Part shown: positions 6,620 through 9,362 of the stretch, piece by piece
How positions within the stretch are numbered: position 1 is the first letter of the stretch
Layout: every line of letters starts with the position of its first letter
DNA from: Mollicutes bacterium
GTDB taxonomy: Bacteria; Bacillota_I; Bacilli_A; Izemoplasmatales; Izemoplasmataceae
DNA: 9,362 nucleotides
NCBI GenBank assembly: GCA_003559585.1
Contig: PWKX01000039.1
Span: forward strand, 1 to 9,362
Direction of reading: 5' to 3'
Position numbers and translations under genes: made by a program
Notes under the pieces: generated by a model
What the model was told of the DNA's origin: nothing
The model's database searches: none
The model's input: only the letters and a program-made list of their open reading frames with translations

Positions 6620-8545
6620 TTACTCCTTTATCTCAAAGTCATCTTCGTTGGTAAACACGACGTTGGCTTCAATCCAATCACGGCGTGGTTCAACGTGGTC
6701 ACCCATTAAAATTTTAATTTGCTTTTCGGTGTCGGCTAAATCGTCTATGTTTACTTTGATTAAGGTGCGTTTTTCTGGGTCCATGGTGGTTTCATATAGC
6801 TGATCAGCGTTCATTTCACCAAGCCCTTTGTAGCGCTGGATATGTACGTTTTTTTGAATGGCTAATACTTTTTCTAATTCTTGTTCGCTCCAGGCGTAGA
6901 GTTCATGGTTTTTACGGTTTTTCTTAAAACTGATTTTATAAAGCGGTGGTAGGGCAATAAACACTTTACCCGCTTCAATGAGTTTACGCATGTAGCGGAA
7001 GAAAAACGTTAACAACAACACTTGAATGTGTGCCCCATCGGTATCGGCATCGGTCATGATGACAATGCGTTTGTAGTTACACGCTTCGATGTCGAAATCA
7101 CTCCCCATGCCACCCCCAACGGTGTGGATGATGGTATTGATCTCTTCGTTTTTAAGCACATCTTCAATGCGCGCTTTTTCGGTGTTAATGACTTTCCCTC
7201 TTAAAGGCAAAATGGCTTGGAAACGGCGGTTTCTACCTTGTTTGGCAGAACCACCCGCTGAATCACCCTCAACCAAATACAGTTCGGTTTGGTTTTTGTC
7301 TTTGCTTTGGGCGGGGGCTAGTTTGCCTGATAAGATGGGTTCTTTTTTGCGATTTTTCTTCTCAAGCCTTGCTTCTTCTTTGGCTTTTCTAGCGGCTTCA
7401 CGCGCCGACCAGGCACTTAAAGCACGGTCGATGAGGATGTTGGCAAGGTCTGGGTTTTCGCTGAAGAAATAGGTCAGTTTTTCTGTTAAAACTTGATCAA
7501 CGGCACTTCTAGCTTCTGAAGTCCCGAGTTTATTTTTGGTTTGGCCTTCAAATTGAAGTAAGTGTTCAGGCACACGGATTGACACAATCGATGATAAGCC
7601 TTCTCTGATGTCTGCGCCTTCTAGTTTCATGCCGTTTTTAACTTTGCCACTACGCATGGCCACATCATTAAATATTTTAGTAAGGGCTGATTTAAAGCCT
7701 GTTTCATGGGTCCCACCATCGCGGGTTCTAACGTTATTAACAAACGATAACACTTGGTCGGTGTATGATTTGGTAAACTGAAAGGCAACTTCAACTTCTA
7801 TCGTGTCGTGTTGACCTTCAAAAAAGACCGGTTCATGGATGGTTTTTTTAGAGCTGTTTAAATAATCAATATAAGATAAGATGCCTTGATTATATTGATA
7901 GACATCTTTTTGTTTACTGCGTTCATCGATGAGGACCATTTTTAAGCCTTTAATTAAAAAGGCGCTTTCTCTTAAACGCTCACTTAAAGTTTGATGGTTA
8001 AAAACGGTGGTAGAAAATAAACCAGCATTGGGTTTAAAATGAACTTTTGTACCAGGTTTACGGCGTTCACCTACGGCTTTTAAAGCCGTAACATCGCGCC
8101 CACCGTTGGTGAAGGTCATGTTGTATTGTTTGCCTTCTCTAGTGACGGTGACATCTAAGAAATCTGATAAGGCGTTGACGACACTAGCGCCAACCCCGTG
8201 CAGGCCACCCGATACTTTGTAGCCGCCTTCTTGACCAAATTTTCCGCCGGCGTGGAGTTTGGTGTAAATGACTTCAATGGTGTTTTTGCCGCTTTGATGA
8301 TCGTCTATGGGCACCCCGCGACCGAAATCTTCTACGATCACAGAGTTGTCTTCTTTAATGGTGACGATGATTTCATTGCCATAACCCGCCAAGACTTCAT
8401 CGATGGCGTTATCGACAATTTCCCATACTAAATGATGAAGCCCGCGGGCATCGGTAGAACCAATATACATCCCGGGGCGTTTTCTAACCGCATCGAGTTC
8501 TTCTAAGACTTGAATGGATGCAGCGCTGTATCCTTTGTCAGTCAT
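6620..8545 (-). CDS. parE: DNA topoisomerase IV subunit B
   Basis: ATPase subunit of topoisomerase IV, partner of ParC; 641 residues from the ATG used here. GHKL ATPase domain: E42, N46 and D49 in the helix EIVDNAIDE, D73-F-G-R-G (Phe where Asn is commoner), and the ATP lid G113-G-L-H-G-V-G119. The transducer has the QTK loop with Lys337. The TOPRIM domain shows E426-G-D-S-A-G-G and D499-A-D-T-D503, followed by R571-Y-K-G-L-G-E-M-N. TDADTDGAHIQVLLLTFF is the ParE form; GyrB usually has DVDGSHI. Start choice: an in-frame GTG at 8554 would add three residues, but AAAGGA lies only 1 nt from it and a more plausible 10 nt from the ATG at 8545. The gene heads the minus-strand operon, has its own promoter, and its last codons contain the parC ribosome binding site. 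Confidence 0.96.
   Translation of the reverse strand: MTDKGYSAASIQVLEELDAVRKRPGMYIGSTDARGLHHLVWEIVDNAIDEVLAGYGNEIIVTIKEDNSVIVEDFGRGVPIDDHQSGKNTIEVIYTKLHAGGKFGQEGGYKVSGGLHGVGASVVNALSDFLDVTVTREGKQYNMTFTNGGRDVTALKAVGERRKPGTKVHFKPNAGLFSTTVFNHQTLSERLRESAFLIKGLKMVLIDERSKQKDVYQYNQGILSYIDYLNSSKKTIHEPVFFEGQHDTIEVEVAFQFTKSYTDQVLSFVNNVRTRDGGTHETGFKSALTKIFNDVAMRSGKVKNGMKLEGADIREGLSSIVSIRVPEHLLQFEGQTKNKLGTSEARSAVDQVLTEKLTYFFSENPDLANILIDRALSAWSAREAARKAKEEARLEKKNRKKEPILSGKLAPAQSKDKNQTELYLVEGDSAGGSAKQGRNRRFQAILPLRGKVINTEKARIEDVLKNEEINTIIHTVGGGMGSDFDIEACNYKRIVIMTDADTDGAHIQVLLLTFFFRYMRKLIEAGKVFIALPPLYKISFKKNRKNHELYAWSEQELEKVLAIQKNVHIQRYKGLGEMNADQLYETTMDPEKRTLIKVNIDDLADTEKQIKILMGDHVEPRRDWIEANVVFTNEDDFEIKE
6623..6629 (-). 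promoter_or_regulatory. Ribosome binding site of parC inside the end of parE
   Basis: AAAGGAG, 7 nt before the parC ATG, is built from the last two parE sense codons (AAG GAG) plus the preceding A, directly before the parE TAA. Ribosomes finishing parE therefore clear or hand over to the parC start, a layout suited to balanced production of the two subunits. Confidence 0.8.
8072..8090. repeat. Perfect 19-bp palindrome inside parE
   Basis: Nine-base arms TACGGCTTT and AAAGCCGTA flank a single central T with no mismatch. The site lies within the parE ATPase region (codons for TALKAV). There is no following T-run on either strand of the kind expected for an intrinsic terminator. Its function is unknown and it may be chance. 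Confidence 0.5.
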
Positions 8546-8578
8546 GTTCCTCACGTCCTTTAAGTAAGCTCACGGTAT

Positions 8579-8607
8579 ATTATACCAAAATAACATTTTT
8601 ATTTGAA
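8579..8607 (-). promoter_or_regulatory. Promoter of the parE operon
   Basis: On the minus strand, the -35 TTCAAA (8602-8607; 4 of 6 to TTGACA) is followed by a 17-bp spacer and the -10 TATAAT (8579-8584), preceded by TGG so that it is also an extended -10 (TGGTATAAT). Predicted start near 8572 gives a leader of about 27 nt carrying AAAGGA for parE. The -10 lies in a small perfect inverted repeat, GGTATA-T-TATACC (8574-8586). Confidence 0.7.
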
Positions 8608-8631
8608 GTGTCTTTTTCATTTTACTTATGG

Positions 8632-8637
8632 TATAAT
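8632..8637 (+). promoter_or_regulatory. Promoter of plsY (extended -10, TGGTATAAT)
   Basis: Plus-strand TATAAT at 8632-8637 preceded by TGG (8629-8631), identical to the extended -10 used by parE on the other strand. No good -35 is seen at 16-18 bp spacing (17 bp upstream is TGTCTT). Predicted start is near 8643-8645, giving a leader of about 25 nt. The start region is overlapped by an operator-like inverted repeat. Confidence 0.65.
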
Positions 8638-8658
8638 TTGACATAATCAAATTTGACA
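8635..8658. promoter_or_regulatory. Operator-like inverted repeat over the plsY start site
   Basis: AATTTGA (8635-8641) and TCAAATT (8647-8653) form a perfect 7-bp inverted repeat with a 5-bp spacer, covering the second half of the plsY -10 and the predicted transcription start. The right arm runs into a further perfect palindrome, TCAAATTTGA (8647-8656), so that AATTTGACA occurs twice as a direct repeat, 15 bp apart (8635-8643 and 8650-8658). This geometry fits a dimeric repressor blocking plsY. The half-site resembles FabT boxes of streptococci and lactococci (TTTGA-N3-TCAAA as I recall them), but the spacer is 2 bp longer, so the regulator is not assigned. Confidence 0.45.
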
Positions 8659-8664
8659 AGGTGA
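8658..8664 (+). promoter_or_regulatory. Ribosome binding site of plsY (AAGGTGA)
   Basis: AAGGTGA ends 4 nt before the ATG at 8669, consistent with that start. It directly abuts the second copy of the AATTTGACA repeat, so the same few bases could be affected if the palindrome folds in the leader RNA. Confidence 0.7.
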
Positions 8665-8668
8665 TAAC

Positions 8669-9361
8669 ATGGAACTTTTAACAACCATCTTCAACATAAG
8701 CTTTTTTCTACTAATAGCCTACCTCATCGGCTCACTACCGATGTCAATCATTGTTGGTAAAATTGCCAAAGGCATCGACGTTAGAGATTATGGTTCAGGC
8801 AATCCCGGTACGACCAACGCCATGCGTGTACTCGGTCGTAAATTAGGCCTTTTGGTGTTTTTCCTCGATGTATTAAAAGGCGGGTCTGTGATGTTATTGA
8901 TCAGACTTGGGCTGTTCGAACAGTCTATCAATTACGAGATTTTTCATCCGCTCTTGTTTGGTATGACCGCCGCAATTGGTCATATTTACCCAGTTTTTCT
9001 TAAATTTAAAGGCGGAAAAGCCGTGGCTACCGGCGTTGGGATTTTCTTGGTCTATGCACCCATTTTAGGTGTGATCGGCTTACTTGGGTATTTTCTAGGC
9101 CTTAAGTTAACCCGCTATGTGAGTGTTGGTTCTTGTTTAGGCGCACTTAGTTTACTCATAAGTACTGTGGTGGTTTATTTTATTGGCCCTGAGGCTGGTA
9201 CTGGGTTAGAACTGCTATTTTCAAGAGGCGATGATTTATGGATGCCGTTTTTCGGTTTGGTGGCCAATGTGCTAATCTTTTACCGACACCGTGGTAATTT
9301 TAAACGCATTTTAGATGGCACTGAGCCTAAGAGTAATTTCATGCAACGTAAAAAGTTGTAA
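8669..9361 (+). CDS. plsY: Glycerol-3-phosphate acyltransferase (acyl-phosphate dependent)
   Basis: Integral membrane enzyme that transfers an acyl chain from acyl-phosphate (made by PlsX) to glycerol-3-phosphate, giving lysophosphatidate, the first step of phospholipid synthesis. Its three family motifs are present: G42-S-G-N-P-G-T-T-N50; G104-H followed by F113-K-G-G-K-A118; and N200 to E219, containing R206-H, N210 and G217-T-E. Hydrophobic segments at about 7-30, 58-80, 95-112, 118-145, 150-173 and 190-205 fit a multi-spanning protein, starting with a typical IAYLIGSLP helix. At 230 residues it is somewhat longer than the usual roughly 200, with extra loop sequence around 173-190 and a short basic tail (QRKKL). 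It is complete, ending one base before the window edge. It is divergent from parE, a Gram-positive synteny, with an extended -10 promoter and an operator-like palindrome upstream. Confidence 0.96.
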   Translation: MELLTTIFNISFFLLIAYLIGSLPMSIIVGKIAKGIDVRDYGSGNPGTTNAMRVLGRKLGLLVFFLDVLKGGSVMLLIRLGLFEQSINYEIFHPLLFGMTAAIGHIYPVFLKFKGGKAVATGVGIFLVYAPILGVIGLLGYFLGLKLTRYVSVGSCLGALSLLISTVVVYFIGPEAGTGLELLFSRGDDLWMPFFGLVANVLIFYRHRGNFKRILDGTEPKSNFMQRKKL

Positions 9362-9362
9362 A

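Noticed and set aside
8546..8554. In-frame GTG start at 8554 giving a ParE three residues longer
   Set aside because: The only purine-rich ribosome site (AAAGGA) would be 1 nt from this GTG but 10 nt from the ATG at 8545, and family members begin close to the ATG form. It is kept only as an alternative.

Overview
The window looks like chromosomal core DNA from a low-GC Gram-positive lineage, most likely an Acholeplasma-like or Izemoplasma-like Mollicute with the standard genetic code. The reasons are: tryptophans inspected in ParE are TGG; all six gene ends present in the window are TAA; no reading frame needs TGA as a sense codon, which argues against Mycoplasma/Spiroplasma-type decoding; and the proteins are of Firmicutes type (Gram-positive ParE/ParC, PlsY divergent from parE, apt followed by a long Rel). 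The taxon is inferred from protein style and was not checked against any database.

Layout. Six of the seven genes lie on the minus strand and read leftwards from about 8545: parE, parC, a degenerate Fic-fold protein with a winged-helix tail, argS, apt and rel. Rel is cut by the left window edge. Spacing is tight: parE-parC 4 bp, parC-fic 23 bp, fic-argS 16 bp, argS-apt 50 bp, apt-rel 23 bp. Each of the short gaps mostly holds the next Shine-Dalgarno site. The argS-apt gap carries a good extended -10 promoter, so apt-rel probably forms a separately driven unit. On the plus strand, plsY starts at 8669 and ends one base before the right edge.

Divergent control region (8546-8668). Two back-to-back promoters, both with the extended -10 TGGTATAAT, fire outwards into parE and plsY. 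A perfect 7-bp inverted repeat with a 5-bp spacer covers the plsY -10 and start site and looks like an operator. No intergenic stretch exceeds 300 bp, and I saw no RNA gene, insertion sequence, CRISPR array or convincing terminator.

How the genes fit together. ParE and ParC form topoisomerase IV, which decatenates chromosomes. ArgS charges tRNA-Arg. Apt salvages adenine to AMP. Rel makes and degrades (p)ppGpp. PlsY starts phospholipid synthesis by acylating glycerol-3-phosphate. The odd member is the Fic-like protein: it keeps the fold and the C-terminal winged helix typical of Fic proteins but has lost the catalytic histidine and most of the nucleotide loop. It sits directly behind topoisomerase IV, whose ParE subunit is a known target of active FicT toxins in other bacteria. 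Other points of interest are a beta-clamp-binding-like QVSLF peptide at the very C-terminus of ParC and a perfect 19-bp palindrome inside parE.
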